A DNA stretch of 43,104 bases, from NCBI GenBank assembly GCA_022774645.1, contig JALFKQ010000015.1, positions 1 through 43,104 of the forward strand. The letters run 5' to 3'. Shown piece after piece: positions 26,249 to 33,826 of the stretch. The notes under the pieces are model-generated. The model was not told where the DNA came from. It searched no databases and was given only the letters and a program-made list of their open reading frames with translations. The stretch is from Mycoplasmatota bacterium (GTDB lineage: Bacteria; Bacillota_I; Bacilli_A; RF39; UBA660). Every line of letters begins with the position of its first letter. Within the stretch, counting starts at the first letter, position 1. Position numbers and translations under genes: made by a program.

Positions 26249-27057
26249 TTAGAGAAATGAATTTACATAATGAACCATTTAATCTAATAAAACAGGGAAC
26301 TAAAACTATTGAATTAAGATTATACGATGAAAAACGACAACAAATAAAAGTTGGAGATACAATAGTTTTTACAAATAGAAGTACTAATGAAAAAATAAGT
26401 ACACTTGTAACAAACTTATATATATTTAATAGCTTTGATGAATTATATAAACAATTTGATAAAGTGTCTATGGGATATAAAGAAGATGAAGAAGCAGAAC
26501 CAAGTGATATGGAAATATATTATTCAAAAGAAGAACAGCAAAAATATGGAGTAGTCGGGATAGAAATAAAATTATTAAAAGATATTAGAATCAAAGAAAA
26601 TAATTATCAGTTTCTATTAAGAACATCAGCTATTATATATAACAAAGATAAAAGTAAAATCTTACTATTTAATAGTGAAGGAAGAGATTTCTATATGCTG
26701 CCTGGTGGAAAAATTCAAGAATTAGAAACAAGCCAAGAAGCAATAAAAAGAGAAATCAAAGAAGAAACAGATTATGATATAACAAACATAGAGTTTAGAG
26801 GTATAAGCGAAGAAAAAGCTTTTGATAAAGGATTTATAAATCAACAAATAGAAATAATTTATGAATGTTTATATGAAGGAGATATTAGGAAAAATAAATT
26901 TAATGGTAAAGAAGGTAAATGGATAACATTAGAGTGGATTGAAATATCAAAGATAGACGATTATAAAATATTACCTAAAGGTTTAAAAGAAATGATAAAA
27001 AACAAAAATATAAATAATATAACAGAAGGATATGAAGAAAATGAAAGTAAGAAATAA
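26245..27057 (+). CDS. ASCH domain - Nudix hydrolase fusion
   Basis: The 270-residue protein fuses two domains. Residues 1-110 form an ASCH domain (EPFNLIKQGTKTIELRLYDE near residue 8, then KVGDTIVF), a beta-barrel that binds RNA or modified nucleosides. Residues about 118-250 form a Nudix domain: LPGGKIQELE and REIKEETDY make the box G-x5-E-x7-R-E-x-x-E-E with Glu residues kept, although the usual Gly near the end is Asp. Nudix enzymes split nucleoside diphosphates linked to another group. The start overlaps the UDG-like gene, and the end overlaps the next gene by 26 bases. A coupled function in clearing damaged nucleotides is inferred. The exact substrate is unknown. Confidence 0.85.
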   Translation: MIREMNLHNEPFNLIKQGTKTIELRLYDEKRQQIKVGDTIVFTNRSTNEKISTLVTNLYIFNSFDELYKQFDKVSMGYKEDEEAEPSDMEIYYSKEEQQKYGVVGIEIKLLKDIRIKENNYQFLLRTSAIIYNKDKSKILLFNSEGRDFYMLPGGKIQELETSQEAIKREIKEETDYDITNIEFRGISEEKAFDKGFINQQIEIIYECLYEGDIRKNKFNGKEGKWITLEWIEISKIDDYKILPKGLKEMIKNKNINNITEGYEENESKK

Positions 27058-28147
27058 TTATAATGAATGTTTAACAAATTTAGCTTGCTCAATAAGAAAG
27101 CATTTTAATCTTTCATATAATCATAATACAATTGAATTTGTAGATAAAATATTAGAAGAGAAAAAGCCAAAAAATGTTGTAACTATCCTTTATGATGGAA
27201 TGGGAGCTAATATATTAAAAAGAACATTAAATGAAAATGACTTTTTAGTAAAGAACATGAAAAAGAGCATTACAACAGTATTTCCAGCAACAACAGTAGC
27301 CGCAACAACATCAATGGTTACTGGATTAAATCCAATCGAAACTGGTATGATCGGATGGAACACATATTATAAAGATATAGATAAAATAATAACAACCTTT
27401 TTAAACTTTGAAAAAATTGATCCAACCTTCACACCACTAGTGGAAGCAAAAAAAGTTAGACAAAAATATATGAAAGAAAAAACAATTGTTGAAAGTATAA
27501 ACGAAGAAGGAAAATATAAAGCATATGGACTATATCCATTCGGAGCAGAGCCTTATACAGATGCCTTAGATATGTATTCTAGAATAGAAAAATATTGTAA
27601 TGAAGAAGGCAAAAAATATATTTATGCTTATGATGAAGAACCAGATCATACAATGCATATGTATGGACCAGATAATAAAACAGTAAAAGATTTAATTAGA
27701 TACAGAAATATAATGACAGAAAAATTATGCAATAACTTAAAAGATACAGTTATTTTTGTAGTAGCAGATCATGGACATATAAAAGTAGATAATATATTCT
27801 TAAAAGATTATCCAGATATAATAGAATGTTTAAAAAGAGGTACTTCAACTGAACCAAGAGCTGTTTCATTCTTCATAAAAGAAAATAAAAAAGAAGAATT
27901 TGAAAACTTATTTAATAAATATTTTGGTAATGATTTTGATTTATATACAAAAGAAGATATACTAGAAAGTAAATTATTTGGAGACGGAGAAAAGAATGAA
28001 ATAATAAACAGTGAACTTGGAGACTATTTAGCAATCGCAAAGACAAATAAAACTTTATTATATGAGGGTGACGAAGTATTAGAATCTCATCATGCAGGAT
28101 ATACAGATGATGAAATATTTGTACCACTAATTATAATAGAAAAGTAG
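27032..28147 (+). CDS. Alkaline phosphatase superfamily phosphodiesterase
   Basis: This 371-residue enzyme belongs to the type I phosphodiesterase/nucleotide pyrophosphatase branch (PF01663-like). Metal and nucleophile motifs are visible: ILYDGMGAN near residue 50 with the first Asp, FPATTVAATTS near 86 with the likely Thr nucleophile, DEEPDHTMH near 200, VVADHGH near 241 and HHAGYTDDE near 356. No signal peptide, so it acts in the cytosol on nucleotides or phosphodiesters. ATG 27032 overlaps the Nudix gene by 26 bases; an ATG nine bases later (27041) is an alternative start. Its place beside the ASCH-Nudix gene suggests nucleotide processing, but the substrate is not known. Confidence 0.85.
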   Translation: MKKMKVRNNYNECLTNLACSIRKHFNLSYNHNTIEFVDKILEEKKPKNVVTILYDGMGANILKRTLNENDFLVKNMKKSITTVFPATTVAATTSMVTGLNPIETGMIGWNTYYKDIDKIITTFLNFEKIDPTFTPLVEAKKVRQKYMKEKTIVESINEEGKYKAYGLYPFGAEPYTDALDMYSRIEKYCNEEGKKYIYAYDEEPDHTMHMYGPDNKTVKDLIRYRNIMTEKLCNNLKDTVIFVVADHGHIKVDNIFLKDYPDIIECLKRGTSTEPRAVSFFIKENKKEEFENLFNKYFGNDFDLYTKEDILESKLFGDGEKNEIINSELGDYLAIAKTNKTLLYEGDEVLESHHAGYTDDEIFVPLIIIEK

Positions 28148-28161
28148 AAAGAGGAGATAAT

Positions 28162-28656
28162 ATGGAAAATTTAAAAATAGTGTTTGAATCAGAAAATTTA
28201 ATATATGTAAAATTATCTGAATCATTAATAGAAGATTATTTAAAAATGGTTAATGACAAAGCAGTAGCAAGTATGATAAGCCATAAAGAAAAAACATACA
28301 CTTATGAAGGAGAAAAAGCTTGGGTTGAAGAAAAATTATCAAACAATAATGCATGTTATTCAATGATAGAAAAAGCCACAAATGAGTTTGTAGGAAACAT
28401 AGAACTTATGGATGTTGAAAATTCAACTGCTGAAATAGGGATTTCAATTACAAGTGAAAAACAAAATAAGCATTATGGAACAGAAGCAATGAAAGCTATA
28501 ATTAAATATGGAACAGAAGCACTTAATATAGAAAACTTCCATTTATTTGTATTTGATAATAATTTTAGAGCTATACATTGTTATGAAAAAGTTGGATTTG
28601 TTGATGACAAAACTGGTACAAATGGTGACTTACATATGGTTTATAAAAGGAAATAA
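28162..28656 (+). CDS. GNAT acetyltransferase, RimJ/RimL-like
   Basis: This 164-residue protein fits the GNAT fold of the RimJ/RimL type, which transfers acetyl groups from acetyl-CoA to amines. A FVGNIELMDVE strand near residue 76 is followed by the AEIGISI strand and the CoA pyrophosphate loop in KQNKHYGTEA (about 104-113). The C-terminal NFRAIHCYEKVGF stretch (about 138-150) is typical. An AGAGGAGA site precedes the ATG. It follows the phosphodiesterase by 14 bases in the same operon. The acceptor substrate is unknown. Confidence 0.85.
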   Translation: MENLKIVFESENLIYVKLSESLIEDYLKMVNDKAVASMISHKEKTYTYEGEKAWVEEKLSNNNACYSMIEKATNEFVGNIELMDVENSTAEIGISITSEKQNKHYGTEAMKAIIKYGTEALNIENFHLFVFDNNFRAIHCYEKVGFVDDKTGTNGDLHMVYKRK

Positions 28657-28658
28657 AA

Positions 28659-29078
28659 ATGAAAGAATCAAAATGCTATAATATTTTAAAATATAATAAC
28701 AATAAAGGTAAATTAAGTTTAACAATTACACAAAATAAACTAATATTAGAAAAAGAAAAAGGTATCTTTAAAAAAACAAAAGAAATAATCGATTACATAA
28801 ATATTAAAAAGATAAAAACAAATAAAGGTAACTTAAAAATATCAAAAGATGATAGCGAAGTAACAATTGAAACAATAACTGGAAATATTATTATTGAATT
28901 TAAAGATGAAACTGAATCAAAAGATTTCATAAAAAGAATTAATAAAATAGTAAATAATAATAAAAAAATAGAAATGGATAAAGTTACAAAACTATTTAAA
29001 GAATTAGGAATAGTATTAACTACGAGTTTATCATTAGCTAAAACTATAAAAGAATTATATGAAGAATATAAAAAATAG
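28659..29078 (+). CDS. Small Lys-rich protein with possible PH-like fold
   Basis: I do not recognise this 139-residue protein. Residues 1-95 alternate short strands with charged turns and end in a helix (DETESKDFIKRINKIV), a layout seen in bacterial PH-like domains. Residues about 105-139 form a helix that is partly hydrophobic. No membrane helix or signal is evident. It starts two bases after the acetyltransferase stop behind AAAGGAA and ends the operon before a strong terminator. Confidence 0.55.
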   Translation: MKESKCYNILKYNNNKGKLSLTITQNKLILEKEKGIFKKTKEIIDYINIKKIKTNKGNLKISKDDSEVTIETITGNIIIEFKDETESKDFIKRINKIVNNNKKIEMDKVTKLFKELGIVLTTSLSLAKTIKELYEEYKK

Positions 29079-29100
29079 CACTAAAAATTAGTGCTTTTTT
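29078..29100 (+). terminator. Terminator of the UDG/ASCH-Nudix operon
   Basis: GCACTAA pairs with TTAGTGC around AAA, followed by six T. Confidence 0.9.
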
Positions 29101-29201
29101 CTTTGAATTACATACTTATATTATCACAAAATCGTATTTTTTTAAGACTACTAATTCTTATACATAATTTTAAACACAAATAACATAACAAAAGAAAGAG
29201 G

Positions 29202-29533
29202 TTAACACTTGCAGATAGAGAAATAAATGAATTAATTGAAAATAAAAATGAAATATTAAATAATCTAAGTAGAGTAGAAATAACTCCGATTATAGATAAA
29301 ATAATATATGAGTTTTATGATTCATCATATGTAGATAATGATAACTATTTTGAAACAATAAATGATATTATTAATATATTCTTTAAATATCAAAAGAATT
29401 TAATAATCTAACAGATGAACAAATATTAAAATATTTAAAAAATAGTTTTGAAAATAATTGTAATGGAGCAATAGAATTATTAGAAGATACATTTCTCTTA
29501 AAAGAACAATTAGAAGAAGGTAAATATGAATAA
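29202..29533 (+). pseudogene. Frameshifted gene for an acidic helical protein
   Basis: Two open segments in different frames read as one protein. The first (to a TAA at 29409) ends in FFKYQKNLII; the second gives KEFNNLTDEQILKYLKNSF and ends at 29533. One missing A in the AAAA run at 29392-29395 would restore a single frame. The first segment also lacks a start codon in frame, although an AAAGAGG site lies at 29195-29201 and a TTG at 29209 is one base out of frame. At least two lesions suggest decay. The protein family is not recognised. Its end overlaps the next gene by eight bases, so the pair was once an operon. Confidence 0.6.
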
Positions 29534-29759
29534 CTTACAAAATAATAATGAAATACAAGATATAATAATTAAGAAGTTATCATATTTATTAAAATATAAA
29601 TTAAAAAAACTAGATACAATTGAAATAATGATATTAAAGAACAACTATATATTTAATGATTATATAGATAATATATTAACTAAGTACATAAAGACCTTGA
29701 ATAAAAAAGAACAATTTATCATAAATAATAATTATATGAATTTAAGAATAATGGAATAA
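29526..29759 (+). CDS. Small hypothetical protein
   Basis: This 77-residue protein is rich in Asn, Ile, Lys and Tyr, predicted helical, without a signal or membrane segment. I do not recognise it. It overlaps the end of the frameshifted gene by eight bases and may have been its partner. The AGAAGAAGG ribosome site lies inside the upstream remnant. Since the partner is broken, this gene may also be a relic. Confidence 0.4.
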   Translation: MNNLQNNNEIQDIIIKKLSYLLKYKLKKLDTIEIMILKNNYIFNDYIDNILTKYIKTLNKKEQFIINNNYMNLRIME

Positions 29760-29782
29760 AACTTTAAAAGAATACAATAATG

Positions 29783-29791
29783 TGGTAAAAT
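29783..29791 (+). promoter_or_regulatory. Extended -10 promoter of the HAD gene
   Basis: TGG directly before TAAAAT (29786-29791); no clear -35. Confidence 0.4.
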
Positions 29792-29815
29792 TAATAAACA
29801 ACAAAAGGAGGCAAT

Positions 29816-30568
29816 ATGAATAATATACATGCAATTTTTACAGACCTAGATGGTACTCTTTTAAATGATGAAAAAGAGATAGGAAACTATACAAAAGAAG
29901 TTATAAAAAAATATAAAAATGATATAAATATAATACCTACAAGTGCCAGATCTTTTAATAGGATTAAACCATATTTAGAAGAATTAGGACTTTTAGATAA
30001 CTTTAATTATACAATTTGCTTTAATGGAGCATTAATAGTAAATAATCAAGGTGTTGAACTTTTTAGTAGTCATATATCAAAAAGTACAATGCAAGAATTG
30101 ACAAATTTAATAGATAAATATAATATTGAATGGATGATTTATACTAAAAATGAACTATTTAAAAGATCAAAGATAGAAGATATAAATAAATTTATAAGAG
30201 ATAATGATACTTTTAAACTTATTGGAACTTCTACTGAAGAAAAAATAGATGAAATAAGAAAAGAATTATCAGTAATGAATGATAAATTAGAAATAACAAC
30301 TAGTATGAGTGGAAGACTTGTAATAGTTAATAAAGGTTCAACAAAAGCAACAGCAGTAGAAAAAATAATGGTAAGACTTAACATTGGAAGAGAAAATATA
30401 ATTGCTATTGGTGATGGAGAAAATGACATTGAAATGATTAAAAATGCTGGATACGGAGTTGCTATGTTAAATGCTCCTGAAGCAGTTAAAAAAACAGCAA
30501 GAATGATAACAAAATATACAAACAATGAAGACGGAGTAGGTAAAATAATAGAAGAAATATTAAATTAA
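29816..30568 (+). CDS. HAD-superfamily phosphatase, Cof type
   Basis: This 250-residue enzyme is a Cof-type (IIB) HAD hydrolase that removes phosphate from sugar phosphates or cofactors. Motif I is FTDLDGTLLN (Asp nucleophile D10 and acid D12), motif II is the PTSARS stretch near residue 41, Lys at about 180 serves motif III, and motif IV is GDGENDIEM near 198. The cap domain lies between motifs II and III. It has its own promoter element and an AAAGGAGG site. The particular substrate cannot be told. Confidence 0.9.
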   Translation: MNNIHAIFTDLDGTLLNDEKEIGNYTKEVIKKYKNDINIIPTSARSFNRIKPYLEELGLLDNFNYTICFNGALIVNNQGVELFSSHISKSTMQELTNLIDKYNIEWMIYTKNELFKRSKIEDINKFIRDNDTFKLIGTSTEEKIDEIRKELSVMNDKLEITTSMSGRLVIVNKGSTKATAVEKIMVRLNIGRENIIAIGDGENDIEMIKNAGYGVAMLNAPEAVKKTARMITKYTNNEDGVGKIIEEILN

Positions 30569-30596
30569 TTGAAATTTCATATTTAAATGATATAAT
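30569..30596 (+). promoter_or_regulatory. Promoter of the gene at 30620
   Basis: TTGAAA (30569-30574), 16-base spacer, TATAAT (30591-30596). Confidence 0.65.
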
Positions 30597-30619
30597 ATTA
30601 TTTCTAGGAGGAATCCAAC

Positions 30620-31180
30620 ATGAAAAAATATATAGTAAAAAGAAATGAGGTTCAGATTGGTACATTAGAAATGCCATTAGATTCACAAGTGATTTTAAAA
30701 GATAAAAATGGTAAAATGTTTAAAGGTAATAAATTAGCTATATCAAATATTAAATCACAATATCAAACAGCAATAACATGTAGAGGAATGTTATTTAGAG
30801 AAGATGAAAATGGTAGAGCAGAAGATTTAATCTATACAACACCATATAGATATTATATAGATAAAACAGAAAAAAGAATTTATGATTCTGCATTTGATTT
30901 TGTAATTACAAATCCATATAAAATAAATAAGTTATTAGAATATCTTAAATATGGTGAATATTTAACACAAAATGATTTAAATAGTATTTATAGATTATTA
31001 ATAGCTCATAGAGATTGGCTAAGTAAAAATTTAGAATTATTTGGTTTTAAAAAAACAGAAGAAAAAACGAGAAAAGTTGTTTTCCCAATCGAAACAGAAG
31101 TTACATTATATGATGCTAGCGTATCATCAGTACCTTTTATAGAAGAACCAGGATATAGTTTAATAAAAAGAAAAAAATAA
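30620..31180 (+). CDS. Hypothetical protein, 186 residues
   Basis: I do not recognise this protein. Residues 1-65 look like a small beta domain (repeated short strands with Gly/Asp/Lys turns). Residues about 70-130 are mixed, with a LTQNDLNSIYRLLIAHRDWL helix pair near 110. The C-terminal 40 residues are beta/proline-containing with a basic end. No signal, membrane helix or catalytic motif is seen. It has its own promoter, an AGGAGGAA site and its own terminator, so it is a single-gene unit and probably functional. Confidence 0.6.
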   Translation: MKKYIVKRNEVQIGTLEMPLDSQVILKDKNGKMFKGNKLAISNIKSQYQTAITCRGMLFREDENGRAEDLIYTTPYRYYIDKTEKRIYDSAFDFVITNPYKINKLLEYLKYGEYLTQNDLNSIYRLLIAHRDWLSKNLELFGFKKTEEKTRKVVFPIETEVTLYDASVSSVPFIEEPGYSLIKRKK

Positions 31181-31205
31181 TTGTATTAGAAATAATACAA
31201 TTTTT
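31181..31205 (+). terminator. Terminator of the gene at 30620
   Basis: TTGTATTA pairs with TAATACAA around GAAA, followed by five T. Confidence 0.85.
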
Positions 31206-31345
31206 AAATATATAAATTATTTATAATAAATGCAAGTGATATTAAAATATTTTAAATAAATAAAATATAAGTTCTTAATTTATATTTTATTTGTTATAAT
31301 ATCTTTATAAAAAAATAAGTTTAATAAATATAGAAAGGAAATAAT

Positions 31346-31687
31346 ATGAAGAAATATAAAGTTATAACACTATGAGGATCAACAAAATTCAAAAATGAGT
31401 TCATGGAAGCTCAAAAAGATTTAACATTAAAAGGAAATATAGTTATATCAGTAGGACTATTCGAACACTCTGGTGATAATGAAGTGTGGGAACAAATGGA
31501 TGAAGGAACACTTACTAAAACAAAAGAAATGCTAGATGATATGCATAAAAGAAAAATTGATATGTCAGATGAAATATTTGTAATAAATGTAGGCGGATAT
31601 ATTGGTGAAAGTACAAAATCAGAAATAGAATATGCTAAAAAGCACAATAAAAAGGTTAATTATTTAGAAAAATGTGATTGTGAATAA
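31346..31687 (+). CDS. Nucleoside 2-deoxyribosyltransferase-like protein with in-frame TGA at codon 10
   Basis: Reading from ATG 31346 behind an AGAAAGGAA site gives a start KKYKVITL, then TGA (31373-31375), then GSTKFKNEF and an uninterrupted frame to 31687 (113 codons). The protein belongs to a deoxyribosyltransferase-like/TIR-domain-like family whose start I know as V-I-T-L-C-G-S-T-R-F, so the TGA sits where a Cys is expected. Later motifs are VGLFEHSGD, HKRKIDMSDEIFVINVGGYIGEST and EIEYAKKHNK. TGA is a normal stop elsewhere in the window, so it is not Trp. It may encode selenocysteine or be a nonsense mutation. An ATG at 31403 has no ribosome site and would lose the glycine-rich nucleotide-binding loop. 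Confidence 0.6.
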
Positions 31688-31713
31688 TAAAATATAAAAA
31701 ACAATAAACATAT

Positions 31714-31736
31714 AAGTAGATTAAAGTCTACTTTTT
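31714..31736 (+). terminator. Terminator after the TGA-containing gene
   Basis: AAGTAGA (31714-31720) pairs with TCTACTT (31727-31733), followed by T residues. Confidence 0.75.
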
Positions 31737-31797
31737 AGTTTAAATAAAAGATAAATTATGATATCATATATATGGAAAAATCCAGGAGAATTTCAAA

Positions 31798-32448
31798 ATG
31801 AATTACAAAATATTAGTTAATAAAAATAATAAAATTAATGATGATTATTTATCAGAAGTAAAACTTATTACTACTAAAAATGTGGATGGAATAGATGTAC
31901 AATTAGAAGAAGAAACATATGAAGCTTTTTTAAAATTACAAAAATTCTTAGAAGAAAAAGGTATCATTGTTGGCATATCATCTGCATTTAGAACAATAGA
32001 AAGACAAAAGGAAATCTATCAAAGATTTATAGAAGTATATGGAAAAGAATATGCTGATGCAGTAGTAGCTCCTGTTGGTTGCTCTGAACATCACACTGGT
32101 TTAGCAGTAGATATTAATATGCAAAAAGAAGATGGAACATGGCCAGTTGGAAATAATGAATTAATGGCCCAAGAACCTGAACTTGTAAAAACACATCAGT
32201 TTTTAGCACAGTTTGGATTTATATTAAGGTATCCAAAAGATAAAGAAAATATAACAGGATATCCTTATGAACCATGGCATTTAAGATTTGTAGGAAAAGA
32301 AACTGCTAAAAAAATATATGCAGAAAATTGTACATTAGAAGAATACTTAAAAAGAGAGGAAGAAGAAAAATGGAATTTGAAACAGTTATCAGAGAAAGAT
32401 ATTCAGCAAGAAGTTACAGTGATAAAAAAATTGAAAAAGAAAAATTAA
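31798..32448 (+). CDS. VanY-type D-alanyl-D-alanine carboxypeptidase
   Basis: This zinc peptidase (M15B) trims the terminal D-Ala from peptidoglycan stem peptides. Zinc ligands are visible: His and Asp in SEHHTGLAVDI (near residues 98-108) and His in EPWHLRF (near 161), with catalytic Glu just before it. SSAFRTIERQ near 60 is also typical. No signal peptide is evident, so it might act inside the cell or be secreted otherwise. The last 26 residues (Lys/Glu-rich) are read from within the next gene, in a different frame: the overlap is 79 bases. The catalytic core ends before it, so the tail may be an accidental extension. Confidence 0.85.
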   Translation: MNYKILVNKNNKINDDYLSEVKLITTKNVDGIDVQLEEETYEAFLKLQKFLEEKGIIVGISSAFRTIERQKEIYQRFIEVYGKEYADAVVAPVGCSEHHTGLAVDINMQKEDGTWPVGNNELMAQEPELVKTHQFLAQFGFILRYPKDKENITGYPYEPWHLRFVGKETAKKIYAENCTLEEYLKREEEEKWNLKQLSEKDIQQEVTVIKKLKKKN

Positions 32449-32855
32449 ATAAGATATTAGAAGCAGGAAGATTAGCTCCAACTGCTAAAAATATGCAACC
32501 ATTTAAAATATTTGTAATACAAAGTAATGAAGGAATAGAAAAAATAGATAAAGCAACTAATTGTAGATTTAATGCACCAACTGTATTACTGGTTTGTGGT
32601 GAAAAAGATAAAACATATTGTGAAATGGATGCTACAATAGTGACAACACATATGATGTTAGAAGCTACAAATGTTGGAATAGCTAACTTATGGGTAGAAC
32701 TATTCGACAAAGAAATAGTAGCAAAGGAATTTGAAATTCCAGAAAATCTAAAACCAGTATGTCTATTAATGTTAGGATACAAATCAGAAACTTGTCATCC
32801 AAGCAGACTACACAATACGAGAAAAACAATAGAAGAAATAGTTGAGTACAAATGA
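32370..32855 (+). CDS. Nitroreductase family protein
   Basis: This 161-residue FMN-dependent nitroreductase-like protein has the family start VIRERYSARSYSD (FMN phosphate-binding Arg and Ser), the APTAKNMQPF stretch near residue 34, a short middle region and a VCLLMLGYKSE stretch near 132. At 161 residues it is short for the family (usually 170-220). I place the start at ATG 32370 behind GAGGAAGAAG; an in-frame ATG at 32328 lies deeper in vanY and has no ribosome site. It ends in TGA. The substrate is unknown. Confidence 0.85.
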   Translation: MEFETVIRERYSARSYSDKKIEKEKLNKILEAGRLAPTAKNMQPFKIFVIQSNEGIEKIDKATNCRFNAPTVLLVCGEKDKTYCEMDATIVTTHMMLEATNVGIANLWVELFDKEIVAKEFEIPENLKPVCLLMLGYKSETCHPSRLHNTRKTIEEIVEYK

Positions 32856-32900
32856 TTCTAATTTCGCGAAAATTACAAATACCTTTAGTGAGGTGAAAAT

Positions 32901-33815
32901 ATGGAAGAAAAGAAAAAAATAAATTTTAAAGAACTTGCTAAAAATACAATAGAGTTTAGTAATGAAAAGTATAAGGAAGCAAAAAACTTTACAACTAAAA
33001 CTGCCATGCCAAAATTAAAAGAAACAGCTATAAGTACAAAAAACAAAGTAACAAAAGTTACAACTGATATATCAAATAAAGTTAAAACTACAATAACAGA
33101 AGAACAAATCAAAGAAGTTTTAGATAAACTTTATATACAAGCAGTAGATGGTATACCTAAGGTAAGTTTACCAATAGATGATTTAGTTAATGATTATACA
33201 TCTAAACACAAAACAGTAGAGGAAGCAGTAAAAGCATTAATTAATAATTCAATGGTTAAATGTGGGACATCTGGATTTTTAACAGGATTAGGTGGACTTT
33301 TGACAATGGTTGCAACACTACCAGCTAATATTACATCAGTTATATATGTACAGTTAAGAATGAGTTGTGCTATTGCAAAAATAGGAGGATATGATATTCA
33401 CTCAGATCAAGTTCAAACATTAATATATGCTTGTTTGACTGGTTCAGCAGCATCAGATGTATTAAAACATGCTGGAATAACATTTGGGAACAAGTTTGGA
33501 ACAGCACTTGTAAAAAAGATTCCGGGAAAAATGCTTCAAGCAATAAACCAAAAGGTTGGATTTAGATTTATGACAAAATTTGGGTCAAAAGGAATAATAA
33601 ATTTAGGTTCAGCAGTACCTATAATTGGTGGCGTAATAGGTGGAAGTATTGATGTAGCTAGCACTAAAATAATCGGAGATAATGTTTATAAAATATTTGT
33701 CAAAGGAGAAGCTCCATCTAACGAAAAAGAAGAAGATGTAATAATACACGAAGCAGAATTCACAGAAATAGATGACATAGATACAAAAATGATAAAAGAA
33801 AATCTAAAAGATTAA
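32901..33815 (+). CDS. EcsC family protein
   Basis: This 304-residue protein matches the EcsC family (PF12787-like). Residues 1-70 are a basic helical, Thr/Lys-rich segment. Residues about 85-265 hold the core, with an amphipathic GFLTGLGGLLTMVATLPANI stretch near 128-147 and a Gly-rich GSAVPIIGGVIGGSID stretch near 235. The C-terminus is acidic. Bacillus EcsC is linked to the Ecs ABC exporter and protein secretion, but solitary members are common and unstudied. An AGTGAGGTG site precedes the start. The next gene follows by 11 bases. Confidence 0.8.
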   Translation: MEEKKKINFKELAKNTIEFSNEKYKEAKNFTTKTAMPKLKETAISTKNKVTKVTTDISNKVKTTITEEQIKEVLDKLYIQAVDGIPKVSLPIDDLVNDYTSKHKTVEEAVKALINNSMVKCGTSGFLTGLGGLLTMVATLPANITSVIYVQLRMSCAIAKIGGYDIHSDQVQTLIYACLTGSAASDVLKHAGITFGNKFGTALVKKIPGKMLQAINQKVGFRFMTKFGSKGIINLGSAVPIIGGVIGGSIDVASTKIIGDNVYKIFVKGEAPSNEKEEDVIIHEAEFTEIDDIDTKMIKENLKD

Positions 33816-33826
33816 GGAACAGAAAT

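Noticed and set aside
31258-31292. 13-bp hairpin upstream of the TGA-containing gene as a regulatory element
   Set aside because: The stem is made only of A and T, which occurs often by chance at this base composition; it may simply overlap the promoter.
31373-31375. TGA decoded as Trp (Mycoplasma-type code)
   Set aside because: TGA ends several intact genes in the window (6702, 26246, 32853), Trp is encoded by TGG throughout, and the position normally holds Cys.
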